Below are positions 11,659-23,199 of a DNA stretch of 64,000 nucleotides, in pieces. The DNA lies in contig NW_022145597.1 of assembly GCF_000002235.5 (NCBI RefSeq), forward strand, positions 25,250,423 through 25,314,422. The letters run 5' to 3'. How positions within the stretch are numbered: position 1 is the first letter of the stretch; each line of letters begins with the position of its first letter. The notes under the pieces are model-generated. The model did no database searches. It saw nothing but the letters and a program-made list of their open reading frames with translations, and was not told the DNA's origin. Source of the stretch: Strongylocentrotus purpuratus (lineage: Eukaryota; Echinodermata; Echinoidea; Camarodonta; Strongylocentrotidae). Made by a program: the position numbers and the translations under genes.

Positions 11659-11771
11659 AGGGACTTTTAGATTTGCACGAAGACAATGTGGATTGCTACG
11701 GTCGACGTCCTTTTAATGCACTGCCTTGAATGGACGTCACACGTATCAGTCCACGCAAATCTAAAAGTCCC
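11659..11771. mobile_element. MITE family 1, copy 1 (GGGACTTTTAGATTTGC ends)
   Basis: The element has inverted termini GGGACTTTTAGATTTGCACG / GCAAATCTAAAAGTCCC, and a TA dinucleotide flanks both sides. The interior contains inverted gacgtcc/ggacgtc words. Copies of the same family lie at 13827-13974 and 26327-26441. The TA flank suggests a TA-targeting superfamily such as Tc1/mariner, though the termini alone do not prove it. Confidence 0.82.
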
Positions 11772-11869
11772 TATTGTTTACGTCTGCGGGCCAGACCATA
11801 TTACGTCATCATCCGAAGGGTGCAATTAAAAAGTGAACCCCGAGTTGGTTTGATGGTACGGTTGGATGT

Positions 11870-12057
11870 TATTTTTTATCCGGCTGCACATGTATGCTTG
11901 TAAGTAAGCAACAAAGGAACCGACGGCTCCAAGTGCTTTCCGAGGGACTCGGTGATGAGGATAATTAATGCCTTATCAAAGAGCACTAGCTCATCCACTT
12001 GGTTTCGAACCCGGGACCTGCCGAGGTCACTGCTCTTTCACAGAGCCATCGCACCCC
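11870..12057 (-). mobile_element. tRNA-derived SINE, minus strand
   Basis: Read on the minus strand it starts ggggtgcgatggctctgtga (A-box-like) and continues to cgggttcgaaacc (B box near 12002-12013). It ends with a body containing gttgcttacttacaagcata. That tail is shared with the plus-strand SINE at 25064-25425. Conservation of both promoter boxes and tail supports a SINE rather than a tRNA gene; no cloverleaf is complete. Confidence 0.75.
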
Positions 12058-12293
12058 TTTGTTTTTTGGCAGAGTAGAGTAGACCACTAATCCACCTCAC
12101 ATCCGGCTTTCTCAATTATTATATTGTTTCACTACATCTCCGAGTCTGGATAACCCAACCCCCTCCCTAAGATTTCAACAATGTTTGGATCTGGTTGCAG
12201 AAGGTTAAAGTGCCCATTTTCATTTATTTCCACTTTCAAGCAGTCTGGCACGATTTGATGTAGGCAGGAGCTTGTGAATTTATTCATATCCCT

Positions 12294-12415
12294 GGGCAGT
12301 GTTTCACGAAAGCGTCGGAAGCACAAGTTCGCCGACAATCCATCAAAACTCGTATATTAAATTCAATGGGATGATGCTGAACTTGTACTTATGACGGGTT
12401 CGTGAAACGACGCCC
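12294..12415. mobile_element. Short hairpin MITE (GGGC...TTTCACGAA ends)
   Basis: The left end gggcagtgtttcacgaa pairs with the right end ttcgtgaaacgacgccc. An inner part also pairs (aagcacaagttc with gaacttgtactt). It is non-coding and resembles the elements at 277-466 and 32376-32524. Confidence 0.7.
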
Positions 12416-13059
12416 TGATTCAAGACTTCAATCCATGTTACTATCGCAAAAAGGCACACTGTATCCAAAAAACGTTATCTATCGACTAAAAATCATATTG
12501 TCACAATCATTTCATGTAAAGAGGTAAGTCGAATAAGTATACCTTTACGGACATTAGTGTAATTATGATACGAGGTTGGAAAGGTCATTTTAAGATGCTA
12601 ATCCGGGGGTTTTGTTCTTATTTTCCAAGACCTAAAATTCATTCAATGTTGTTTTGTAGATTTACGGGAAACATGTCAACATCTTGAGGACGTCATTCAT
12701 CGCCTTGTGATGAGGTTATACGATTGGATAGCCGCTCGTAAATCACGTTTGTTCGCACCTATACTGGCAATCAAGAACTTCCTCTCGTAATGTTACGAGT
12801 AGCTGTCAAAATCTGTTCTTGAAACCATGACCTTCTCTCAGGGTTCTCTCATGTCCACTTTAGACTGTGGCTCATTTTCGAACCACTTTATAGGAGTACG
12901 TGCACAGCAGCATCTCCAATAAAAAATATCATTTTCATGATGAAAATTCTTGGACATGCACAGCAAACCTAAATGACCCTCAACATGAATTAATTTCGAT
13001 CTCTTTCTTTTATATCATGGTTCAAGTTGATGGATAAACGTTCTTTTATCTCGGAAATT
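12416..13059. other. Intergenic stretch, nothing recognised
   Basis: Mixed-composition sequence without a credible ORF, terminal repeats or RNA signatures. Confidence 0.4.
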
Positions 13060-13264
13060 ATGTACATGATCTATATTATGCGAATTGCAAACATTCCTTC
13101 TTGTTATGTTGGACAAGCATTAATGTTTGTCCTACCTAGCAACAATGAACATATGCAATTCACATTCTGACGATTGAAATACGTTTATTTGTATCAGGTG
13201 AATGAAATAATTTGAACATGGCACTTAACAAACATTTATGCATTAAGTTTGATTTACATTACGA
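13060..13264. mobile_element. Partial copy of the foldback element at 10691-10987
   Basis: It shares ttggacaa, tgtcctacctagcaacaatg, cattctgac, ttgaaatacgtttat, tatcaggtgaatgaaataat and ttacattacgaaaa with the right arm and loop of the first copy. Most of the left arm is degenerate or lost. Confidence 0.7.
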
Positions 13265-13369
13265 AAATGGTCTATTGTTACGTTTGCTTGGTGCTAGAAT
13301 GGTTTCTTGTTATAGCGCTCATCTTGATTGTACGGTGTTTCAGGCGCTCCTGCTGGGCTTCATTTTTTC

Positions 13370-13650
13370 AGTGGTCACAGCATTCAAGGAAGTCCACCCT
13401 ACTACACCTGTGTGGAGAGCGGCAAATGTCTTGCCAGAGGACATATTAAATCTCATGACGGGGCTCAGAACCCAGGGCTTTCGCATCTTTTTGTACCCAT
13501 ATTCCTTTTGTTTATTACTATCGAAGAATGACTCGTAAAGTGCGCATCCCTATATCAAGTTTTCCAACCACTCGACTTCGACAAATCTACGAACTCTGGG
13601 TGGAGAGAGGCAAATGTTGATCAGTGCCTTGCCAAAGGATATCAGCGCTT
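13370..13650 (-). mobile_element. SINE body fragments
   Basis: Two successive blocks contain gagagcggcaaatgtcttgc and gagaggcaaatgttgatcag. They match, in orientation and order, the body of the minus-strand SINE at 9965-10125. The heads are degraded. ORFs drawn across this stretch are not convincing. Confidence 0.5.
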
Positions 13651-13826
13651 TGTGATGCTAAAAAACAACGCCCTTTAAATCCCTACTGAACTCCTTCCAT
13701 GTCTTATTACTTCAAGGAAATAATTACTAACTCTTTCGGAGGGCGCAGCCTTCCTTGTCCTTCTATATCTGCATTATGTCACAGAATGTCACGTGACGTT
13801 ATGATCTCGTTCTACTGTACATGGTA

Positions 13827-13974
13827 GGGACTTTTAGATTTGCACGTCGACATAGTGGACTGCTACGTGACGTCCTTATAAGGCACTGGTAGTGACTTAA
13901 AAGGATGTCATAGTTCCTTAAAAGGACGTCACATGTAGCAGTCCACTAATTCGACGTGGACATCTAAAAGTCCC
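13827..13974. mobile_element. MITE family 1, copy 2
   Basis: It has inverted termini GGGACTTTTAGATTTGCACG and a matching right end (catctaaaagtccc). Longer inner pairing (tagtggactgctac / gtagcagtccacta) makes this copy nearly a full hairpin. A TA lies at the left flank and GA at the right. Confidence 0.82.
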
Positions 13975-14142
13975 GATTATGTTACTTTGCAGGCCAGTGT
14001 TTCACTTTTTAACAGTGACAGCACTATGGAACTACAATAGGCTCTGTACTTTAGCCATTGACACAGTCAGACACTGACAAATCTAGGCTCTGCTCAAGGC
14101 TTTAAGAATAGTGATATATTGTTAAATTAGACTGCAGACATT

Positions 14143-14270
14143 GGCCCGAATTCACAAAGGAGGTTTGTCGACACCCTATGTACAAACCTTGGTTTGAAAC
14201 GCGTCGAAACGCGTCATATGACGCACATAAACCTAGGTTTGTCGACAAACCTCCTTTGTGAGTTCGGGCC
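14143..14270. mobile_element. Short hairpin MITE (GGCCCGAATTCACAAAGGAG ends)
   Basis: The left end ggcccgaattcacaaaggag and following ggtttgtcgaca are the near-perfect reverse complement of the right end. The centre holds cgcgtcgaaacgcgtc, a further small palindrome. Non-coding. Confidence 0.8.
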
Positions 14271-15554
14271 TGAGTGTTTGTTGTCTTCATAGACCGGTTT
14301 ACTAACATATCTAAATGTTGGATGTTTCGTTCAGTGGGACCTAGTTAAAATTTATTCCATTAACCTGTTATAAAGTATAAACTAGAATACTTGGAATCCA
14401 GAATGCAATCATTACTTGTTGGTATGTCGGTAAAACCTCGAGCAAGCTTGGGAGTTGTCAAGAACAACCTTTGTTTCTAAAGTATGCATAAAATATGAAT
14501 ATGCTATTAAACCGGTCTATAAACTATAAAGGCACGTGCACATATATGTGGGAGTGTCTTGCGTAAGAAACACAATAAGAAAGTATCGTTCCACACTCAT
14601 TAGTCTGCTAATTTTCCATTAAATTAGTTTTTATTGCGAAAGGCTTATATCCATCTAGCAGCAAAGAACCACTCCACCTGGAAATGTTTTGAGTTTAGTC
14701 AAGGGAGATCAAGTAAGAACATCAACATTTATTCATACTATCATGGCAAAAGTATGTCTATAAATCCCTTTGTTCATTATCCCAGATAATATGAGAGCTT
14801 CTTTTTTTTTATGACGAGTTTTATCAAATTAGGTCCCCTTATTCATTTCTCTGTGTTATGTAATTTTTTTATTTTTTTTTATTCAAACATTGCAATGTTG
14901 ATTCAGGCACAATAGAACATTTTTCATGTTCAATTAAAATTGCTTCGTCCTTTTCAAAACGTGTGCAAGTAGGTCACCTTGACACAGGACTTGGACAACA
15001 GGAATTGTGTCGTAATAAAAAGGAAATTATTTGATTAAGGTAACTTTGTCCTCAGGAGATGCGTCTTAATTAATTGCTGTCTTAACCTCGGGAAGGTTCG
15101 GGAAAGATCGGTAATTGTTTGGCAATGATTCCCAATCATCACCTCGAACTTTTCATATCTATATCAGCTGTAGTCTACCTGCACAGGCTCTAATTTGACA
15201 CTTTATGTAGCTATGTCAGTCTCTGACTGTGTCAAGTACAGTGCACTGAGGCAATAATTAAGTGAAATAATTACTTCTCATAACTTTTCTTCTTCTTTTT
15301 TTTTTGGGGGGGGGGGGACCGAGTTAAACCGTTATTGCCCTCTAAAAGAGGGGGTAAATCTCTTTTAATGAATGCGGTCTGTGATTGATATTGTGGAATG
15401 CGTTATTTCAATAAACTTGGAAATCTGTGGGCTTACCATAATTTTTTTTTAAATCGAAAAAGATGGGCGGTGTATGATAAATATCAGAACAACATTATGT
15501 TTTTAAAAGGCGAAATTTTATGAATCATTTTCATTATTCTGTCTTTAAATTCCT
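14271..15554. other. Intergenic stretch, nothing recognised
   Basis: AT-rich DNA with homopolymer runs (poly-T near 14803 and 14866, T then G near 15298). No gene or element with definable ends is visible. Confidence 0.45.
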
Positions 15555-15695
15555 GGCAGGTGCCTATTTAACTAACCAGGGTAGAAAGTGGCAAATGTAA
15601 CTAAATGTCTTGTAAAGGACGTTATTGATATAAAAAGGTTTTGAACACCAAACCTTATGATCCGTTGTCCTGTAACTTATCGACTATAAACCACA
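15555..15695 (-). mobile_element. SINE body fragment
   Basis: The words agggtagaaagtggcaaatg and gtcttgtaaaggacgttatt resemble the SINE body at 9965-10125 and 13370-13650. A degenerate B-box-like ggttttgaacacc follows. Confidence 0.45.
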
Positions 15696-15827
15696 ATATC
15701 TCTACCTATCGATAAAGTAAATTCGTAGGCTTACAATTATTGATGAATGTATTAATCATCTTTCGTTTTACTTTCTAACACATGATCTCTAGCGCCCACA
15801 CTTTCTTTTAACACACAAACTCACCCA

Positions 15828-15829
15828 CA

Positions 15830-15874
<45 letters not shown>

Positions 15875-15922
15875 ATTTCTCCCTCGTTCTCTTTCTCCTT
15901 TTCTCTTTCTTTCTTTATCTAT

Positions 15923-15954
<32 letters not shown>

Positions 15955-15960
15955 TCTCTT
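15828..15960. repeat. (CT)n microsatellite with poly-C
   Basis: Two long CT runs (about 15836-15871 and 15931-15959) are separated by a T/C-rich stretch and poly-C runs. Confidence 0.9.
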
Positions 15961-18900
15961 TTAGTTTCCTTCCCCATCACTAAATATTGCCCCGAAGTGT
16001 GTTGTATCATATCTGACAATGTTATTGACTAACGAATTGACCTCTTTTCACGTCCTGTTGTCTTCTTCAAGAACCTCCGTATGCGCTTGATAAGAATCTT
16101 GAAAATCAAGTACAACGAAATAGCTCGGAAGCCCTTCAGCCATTCTCAAGTCTACAAGACAAGACAAAACTTCTTTGTTTCTTTTTAAAGAATAATGATA
16201 ATTAAATAACTTATGATGGCCTTGCTCTCTAACCATCGACTTATTCAAGTAGATTAAAGTGCTACAGTTTTCTAACAGTACTTACTATTTTAAGTTTCGC
16301 AAAAGTTAAAAAAAATCCACGACATCAAACCAATCTCGGCGATCAAACCGAATCAGTTGCATTGGTTACAATGAACCGATGAGTGTTAGAATGAAGGTAT
16401 GCTAAATCAAACAATACTAATGTATTGTCATTTGCATTATTATTGTGATAACTGATATTGCTTCCAAAATGTATTATGCTAGATCCATTTCATTTTTGTG
16501 ATACAACTAGATCCTTTTTAATGTTGACACATTCTACATTGCTTTCGCTGGTTATTCGAAAAAGTAACTCATTGAAAAATTCCCCACGACCTTAGAATTC
16601 AATGATACAAATTGGAAATGGTAACGTTAGAAATAATATTTAAAAAAAAACAAGAACAAAGAACAATGTTTACGCAAAGAACAATCGTCGATCCCGGACC
16701 CACAAAACTCATCTCCCCACCCCCCCCCCCCCCCCTCTCCCCCACCCGGCTCGGACCTGCAATTTGAGGACATTGTAAAGCAATGAAAGACCATAATATG
16801 TCTTGCCAATAGAGCTCAATTCAATTGTGAATGTTGAGAACGTTAATCTGATATTTTCATCGTTATCGGGAGGGGTGTCTTTCTTTGCTCTCCTTTGTTT
16901 TTCCTTAGATATGTTTTGTCGTAACAACTTCCGAGGTGAATAGCGTGATCGTGGGGCATGCTCACCGAGAGCGGCGCCCAATGTATTTTCTGGGGGGCAA
17001 GGGTTACATGTGCTGGCAGCCCAAAAGGAAGCCTCTGAAGCGCCATCCTCTTCAAAATGTATGCCGAAGAAAAATAACAAGGGTCTCAAAATTCTCTAAT
17101 GTTGGGGGCTCGGCTCCTGCTGCCACCCCCCCCCCCCCCCCCCCCTTTACGCCGCCCCCTATGCACACGTGCACGGAAAACATCGTCAGTCAAGAATGTA
17201 CGATACGTGGCATGGTTATAAACAATAGGGGCTCCCCCTTTTTGATGTCTCATGACTTGTTGAACCTCTCGCCGGATGCCCGCCGTCTCGCTGAGACAAG
17301 ACGCTACCCCCGCAACTCCTTCTTACATTTTGTTGTTTCTATATTCCTACACGCTTTATGTCAGGTGATTCAGTGTTGATATCACGTGACGTGTGCAGAT
17401 GTTTGGTCACGTGAGAAGCGAGTTCCCGCTGAGGAGGAGATTCGTTGAATCTATCGGATATGAGCATGCGTCAACACAAGAAACTATCCAGGTTGTGACT
17501 TGTGAGACCTGGGAACTTTATCTAAAAGCTTGAACAAGTCACTGGATGAAAGAATTCTTCTATACTTTTTTTAATGAACTGCATGATGCTGTTTCTGCCC
17601 ATTTTTTTTTTATCAAAGTGACGTAATCGCGAAATTATTTGTTGCATGCCAAAGTGTTATACAAAGTATGATTAAAGTTTCAAGCAGCACCTTTATAAAA
17701 TCATATTGATCATCAATATGAATTGTAGATTGCCGTAGTTAGTATAACTCTAAAATCATACAAACTTAACAGGAGGGTAGAGATATTCTGAGGTCACGGT
17801 CCATTACAATCCAGATTCTTGTTGACCGATCTTCCACGCTTCTTTTCTAATCAGTTCATAAGAACCTTCTAAAGCTAATCAAGGAATTCTGGAAACGGTA
17901 ACAATCAGGATATTTAATATTTACGATGGTGGGAATTGCAAACACGATCACTAAACGCAGCCAGTGTTTTGTAACTCTGAAATGATTATTAATAATCAGA
18001 TAATTAGTCCCTTGATCTATCTCAATTGCTTTCATTATCTAAGTATCTATTTCCCTTTCAATAACCTTAGGTTTTATCCCCCAAGTCATCCGCCCCACTT
18101 ATGTGCAACCGATTGTTGATACCTTCAGCATCATGCTAATTATTTTAAATTAAAACAAGACTTGGTATTTATTGTGACAAAACGGAACATAGTGGGTGGG
18201 GTTCTCTGATAAGACATGTATTTTATTCTAAACGAATTAAGATCCCAAAGGGGAGACAAGAAGTGTGCAGATTGAACTATAGCTTGCTTCAGTACTGCTA
18301 TATTCCAGATGTACTTGTGAAACGTCCGACATCTGCTTCCAGATTCCACTAATTTGAAGATTCGCCCATGTCCTGATGAGAGTTTAAACTGAAAGGAAGA
18401 TAAGATAATGAGGTTAATTCGAATGATGATAGAAATTGAATCATCGTGTTTTAGATGTGAGAATGCGCGCAATGCTTCAAGTAACATATGCAGTTTTGAT
18501 TGGCGTGACTGGCGTTGCGGTGAAATTTGACAATTACTATTGTAAATGGTGGTGGCTTCAATTAATGCAAGTGTTCATGATTTGTGTTGCAGTGAAATTA
18601 TTAAACGAAGAATCGTCTAAGGTGATGATGTCATTATCATGCAATCTATAAATCTCATTTTGCAGGTATTTGGAACATTTGTATTCGATTTGACTTTTAT
18701 GCTATGCATTAACATCAATTTCTATGTATTAAAGGAAAACTTATACAGATGCTGATTATTTTAATAACTCACATTCATTGTGTATGACTAACACTAATAC
18801 CAGTGACTGACCTCAAATTGTGGACCCTTCAAGTAAATTGCTAATCCGAACGCGATGTTTAACTTAATCACCTTTTATACTCAATGAATCGTTTTTCCTT

Positions 18901-20010
18901 TTCATCAGGAAAAAAGTCACAAAACTGTTACATGAACCATTGTACAATTTATGTTTGACTATACGTACCCAGTATTTATTAAAAAATGATCAACATAAAG
19001 ATAACCCGAAGTCACCTTCAATTTACGAGGTGCTACAGGCTTTATATGATTGAAGAAGTTGATGCTATGCGTCATTAGCTCATATCAAAGGATTGAGTTA
19101 CTTCGAATGCGATTATCTAAATGGATTATCAGGTCTAGTGCAGATGATATGTCAACCATTTTGATTGAAAGTAGGTTAGTTTGTTGAAGTATGATTAACA
19201 AAACGATTAGGATACAACTACCGCTTCGGAAAGTAAAATGGGAACGCCGAAATACAGCCCGACGTCTGCAAGATGAAAAATAGATTGATTTTGATCAAGG
19301 GTATAGTTACAGAGACAAAGCAGAGATGAAAAGTGGAAATTGATGAAGACTCATACAGAGATCTGACATGTGTGACGCAAGAGAATCGATATGATGACAG
19401 CAATTAAGAGTAAAGCAAGGGAAAGAGAGAGGGTTAGAGACGGGAAGATAGAGGGAGCGGAGAGAGAGGAAGGAAGGAGAAAGAGGGGATATAAAGAGTG
19501 GTAGAGATAGGGCAAGTTTATTTTATAAACTGTAGGGAAGGCAGCTCCAGGATATTCTTTTCAGCCGACCTTCTTGCCCGTTCGCCATGTAATGTGTATT
19601 ATGATCCGTATGCTCGACGATATTTGCATTAGATATATAATTTCAATAATGTAATTGCATTTCTCCACTTTCTTCATTACTATGAGGGCTTTTTTATCAT
19701 TCATACGTCCGGGTATCTATTATTTGAATGCATTTAATATGATGACGTCTTCTGGTCGTGATATAGGAAAAAGGTTTTATAAAACAAGATGCTTTGATCG
19801 GAATAGCTCCATGCTTTAAATCGCTACTTTGCAGTCTGATATGGGAGAGATACGATTCACAGAAATCACATTAAGCGTGGTCATTTGGTTGAATCAAATT
19901 GGCAACCATCAGTCCTTCCTTGACGGCTCAAAGCAGAACATATCGATGATCCTCGGCCACCTGCCTCGTGCCGAAAGATACCAGATCCGGATGAAAATAT
20001 CATTATCGTT
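15961..20010. other. 4-kb intergenic stretch, nothing recognised
   Basis: I see no supported gene. Poly-C runs occur at 16717-16737 and 17126-17145. The region 16920-17420 is GC-richer and contains two TCACGTGA sites, described separately. A GA-rich run lies at about 19408-19500. The short ORFs, including 16936-17379, are driven by poly-C and have no domain. Confidence 0.45.
17382..17414. promoter_or_regulatory. Paired TCACGTGA E-box sites
   Basis: Two identical palindromic octamers lie at 17382-17389 and 17407-17414, 25 bp apart. TCACGTGA is the preferred site of USF/MiT-TFE class bHLH-zip factors. No gene start is identified nearby, so function is speculative. Confidence 0.35.
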
Positions 20011-20340
20011 TGCGGTTCGGCGATCTTCGGCTCGTGTCGATGTAAATTCGAAGGGATGAAAAACCGTTTCCGGGGGCGCTTATATGGTTAAGGAGAGATA
20101 AGTGGTGGCTGTCAAACCGAATTGTGGAATGACGGTATTTGATCTGTTCCATATTGACAGGGATACCAAGTTCTAATTTTTTGTAAAGAAATATCATGAT
20201 CGTTTGCTGTTCGGCGTTGTTCGGCTGGTGTCGGCATTAAGTTCGAGGGGGTGACGAAGCGTTTCCGGGGCGCTTATGGCTACGGGGAGATAAATGGTGG
20301 CTGTCAAGGTGAATTGTGGAATGATGATATTCAACTTGTC
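20011..20340. repeat. Diverged tandem pair, about 190-bp period
   Basis: Shared blocks occur in order at about 20011-20150 and 20205-20340: ttcggct.gtgtcg, ttcga.gg.gtga, cgtttccggg.gcgctta, gagataa.tggtggctgtca and gaattgtggaatga. The copies are clearly diverged. No coding meaning is visible. Confidence 0.65.
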
Positions 20341-20934
20341 GAATGATTGTTCGTGATGGCACACTCATTCGTAATCCCAGGGAGAGTCCTCCCACTGCTG
20401 AGTCATCTGGGATACCCCAACCCTTCACCAAGCCCCCGAAAGAAAACTTTCATGTTTTTCATTAATTTGGTGACCTCCTGGAGTAAAAAGCATATTAAAT
20501 AGCCCATTGAATGTAAATATCTTTTTAAGAATGTCCATCTGGCTATCATAAAAGCACGCTTAATCTCACCGTATCAAAACAATTATTAATATGGAAAGCA
20601 ATCCTATGGAAGATTGAAAGCATAAAGTTTCGTAAATTGATTTCGTCACGTAGCCTCGCCCCTTGAAGTAGCCTCCTTTATTTAACATTGACAGTGCCTC
20701 GGAGCATTTAAATCCAATTCTCTTTTAACATGGATTGATTTTTCAGGTTTCAATCACTGCTTTGCTCGCTTTTGTCTATGACATTCCGTTTTAAAGCAGC
20801 ACAGTACAACAACGTGTACAAAAACATAGGATTTAGTTTAATGGTATGAGTTATCGCGCTATTCCTTCCAATTATTTTTTTTGAATGTGTAGAATATGTA
20901 GAAAAAGAGAAAGACATTCTTAATGATTGTGTCT

Positions 20935-21116
20935 CTCTCTCTTCTCCTTCTTCTTCTTCTTTCTTCTTCTTCTTCTCCTTCTTTCATCTTCTTATTTTCT
21001 TCTTCTTCTTTTCCTTCGTTCTTATCTTCATTTTCTTCTTTTTCTCCTTTCCTTCTTCTTCTTCTTCTTCTTTTTTCTTCATCTTCTTCTTTTTCTTCTT
21101 CTTCATCTTCTTCGAT
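20935..21116. repeat. (CTT)n-rich polypyrimidine tract
   Basis: About 180 bp of almost pure pyrimidine on the plus strand. The Glu/Lys/Arg-rich and Ser/Phe-rich reading frames over it come from the repeat. Such tracts can adopt triplex DNA structure. Confidence 0.9.
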
Positions 21117-21275
21117 ATGACACAGCAATGAGCTTGAAACTTATCCCATACACTTCATGTCAGCAGTTGAGAGAGTTTAAATACTTGTACCGGTAATCAA
21201 ATTAGAATTCTCCCATAATAATAGAGATACAGCACCGCCCTGTTGACATGGCAACACAAATAACCATATTGATTG

Positions 21276-21388
21276 GGCGGGAAGTGTGCGGTCTCCCCGC
21301 GGTATTCACCATGTCGTTGGCTACACAATGGACATAATTGGACCTCTGGATTATCTGACCGGCGGGAAGTGCGCGGTTTCCTCGCGGT
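21276..21388. promoter_or_regulatory. Duplicated GC-rich motif with E2F-like GGCGGGAA
   Basis: A 28-bp word starting GGCGGGAAGTG occurs at 21276-21303 and 21361-21388 with only a few differences, in the same orientation. GGCGGGAA fits an E2F half-site. No transcript start is identified nearby. Confidence 0.35.
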
Positions 21389-21574
21389 TTCCTCGCGACA
21401 TGCAGCAGGTTATTCCAGAGGATCAGGTATTTAACGTTGCGTCAACCTTACCCTGAAAAGATGACAATGGATAGGAACTTGGCTTTTATTGGATAATGAA
21501 AGAGGACATGTGAACTTTCAGCCTTCACAAAGAATGAATTGGTAAATCATGAGCCAGAAAATATTAAAATCATA

Positions 21575-22120
21575 CCTTTAAAGGTACTATGTCCCATTTG
21601 CAGGCCAAAAAAATGAAAAAGATAAATTCCAACTGCATTTGAAAGATAATACTTATTTAGAACTTCCCTAAAAAAGGTGGGGCTTGAAAATGTCTTCAAG
21701 TGGGAAAATAATGACTATTAGTTGTCATATCGACTTTAGGGCTATATAGCCCAAAAGTAATAGTCTTGATTTTCAGACAATTGTATCGAATGGTCATACG
21801 TTTTATGCTGCGCAAAGATTCAATCAGTTTAATCTTGGCCATCATAAGGAGTGGGTTATTGATGTAGACAAATGCTCATGTACCCTTTACAACTCTTTTC
21901 ATGTATGTTATTACCAAAGAAGAAAAAAAGCCAATCAGTCACTCAATAGTGTCTGACAGTGAAGTCTAGCAAGTAAACGGGTTTCCTTGCATAATTTGAA
22001 TATGAGGACACTGCTAACGTTTAAATGTCACAGATAGGACATACATGACATATTCATAATTCCTGCAAAGTTCTACAGAATTTGAGGTTGGCTGCAAAAG
22101 GGACATAGTACCTTTAAAGG
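21575..22120. mobile_element. 546-bp MITE with CCTTTAAAGGTACTATGTCC ends
   Basis: The left terminus CCTTTAAAGGTACTATGTCC, then CATTTGCAG, pairs with the right terminus CTGCAAAAGGGACATAGTACC, then TTTAAAGG. The terminal inverted repeats are about 28 bp. The interior is non-coding. The TTTAAAG start recurs in other MITE families of the window (33337, 56451, 58741 and 60283). Confidence 0.85.
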
Positions 22121-22837
22121 GTCCACTCAAGCATTTAGACTAAGAAATCTATAAGGAGTACATTTAAGTCCTAAGAGTGGCAGAGAGTACATGGAGACAA
22201 TTGTTCGGAGTGTCTTTGAAATTACTCCTCTAGGTATGATTTCAAAATTATTGATAAAGCCGTACTTATTTAGAATCTATATGGACTTTTACTTTACTTA
22301 TAAAGGTCATTCTCAAAAACAAACAAAATACGAAGGAACTCGTTCTCAACCTCTATCGAAAGAATCAACTCATGGGCAATTTTAATACCCTATTGTACGT
22401 CCCGTAGAAACCATGTTCAGATTACGTAAAACTGCTGTGTCATGTTCGCAAATTTTAGAAGGTGACGCGTAAGGCTATTGAAATTGTCTGAGGTAGATTT
22501 TTTCGAAGGTTCAGGAATGCTCATTCTTTAATACATTATTAGCAAACTTGATACAAAAATACTAGTACTTTAAAAAACATCTTGTAATGTTTAGATCGAG
22601 TTTCCTATTTATATAAGTAGGCATTTCCGTGTCAGCCTCTGTTCTTCCATGAAAATGCACCCCCAAATTATTCACGAACATTGTAAGCACGGATGCGTGT
22701 ATTGAGGAAAGTCAAGGGAATTCCCAGTTTTTAAGAGTAAGTTGCGTTTCCTTGTCATTATGGGGTGTATAGATTTGGCTGAATAGTCACCTAAACTTTG
22801 CCAGACTACCCAAAACTTGCCAGAATTGTGACAAACG

Positions 22838-23165
22838 CCTGTCTGCAATCTCAGGCTGTATCATTCAGCACATCACACAAGGCATTGTATAGGTCTGGTC
22901 GGTGATTAAGGTACAGCCACGTGCAAAGAATGTTACACGCGGCAAAGCAACTTTTCCATCTAAACACGCGATTTTTGAAAGTCACCCCAAAGTCACCCCA
23001 GACTTTCGATGAATGTCTGCAATCTGGATATCCATCATTCAGCACGATACAGAAGGCCTGACAAGGCATGGTGAATGCTAGATGCAGACACGTGCATAGA
23101 ATGTCACACTCGGCAAAGCATGTCCGCTTTCCATGGATTATCTTTTCCATCTGAACACCCGGTGC
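22838..23165. repeat. Tandem pair, about 170-bp period
   Basis: Two copies share gtctgcaatct, atcattcagcac, caaggca, cacgtgcaaagaatgttaca / cacgtgcatagaatgtcaca, cggcaaagca and cttttccatct. A minus-strand frame of 107 codons (22851-23174) stays open through both copies and so carries an internal peptide repeat. I recognise no domain, and this is more likely a non-coding duplication. Confidence 0.6.
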
Positions 23166-23199
23166 TTGATTCATGAGGTGCAGAAGTGCTCAATTAGGA

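Noticed and set aside
20859-21196. Glu/Lys/Arg-rich and Ser/Leu-rich ORFs on both strands
   Set aside because: All are produced by the CTT-rich tract at 20935-21116.
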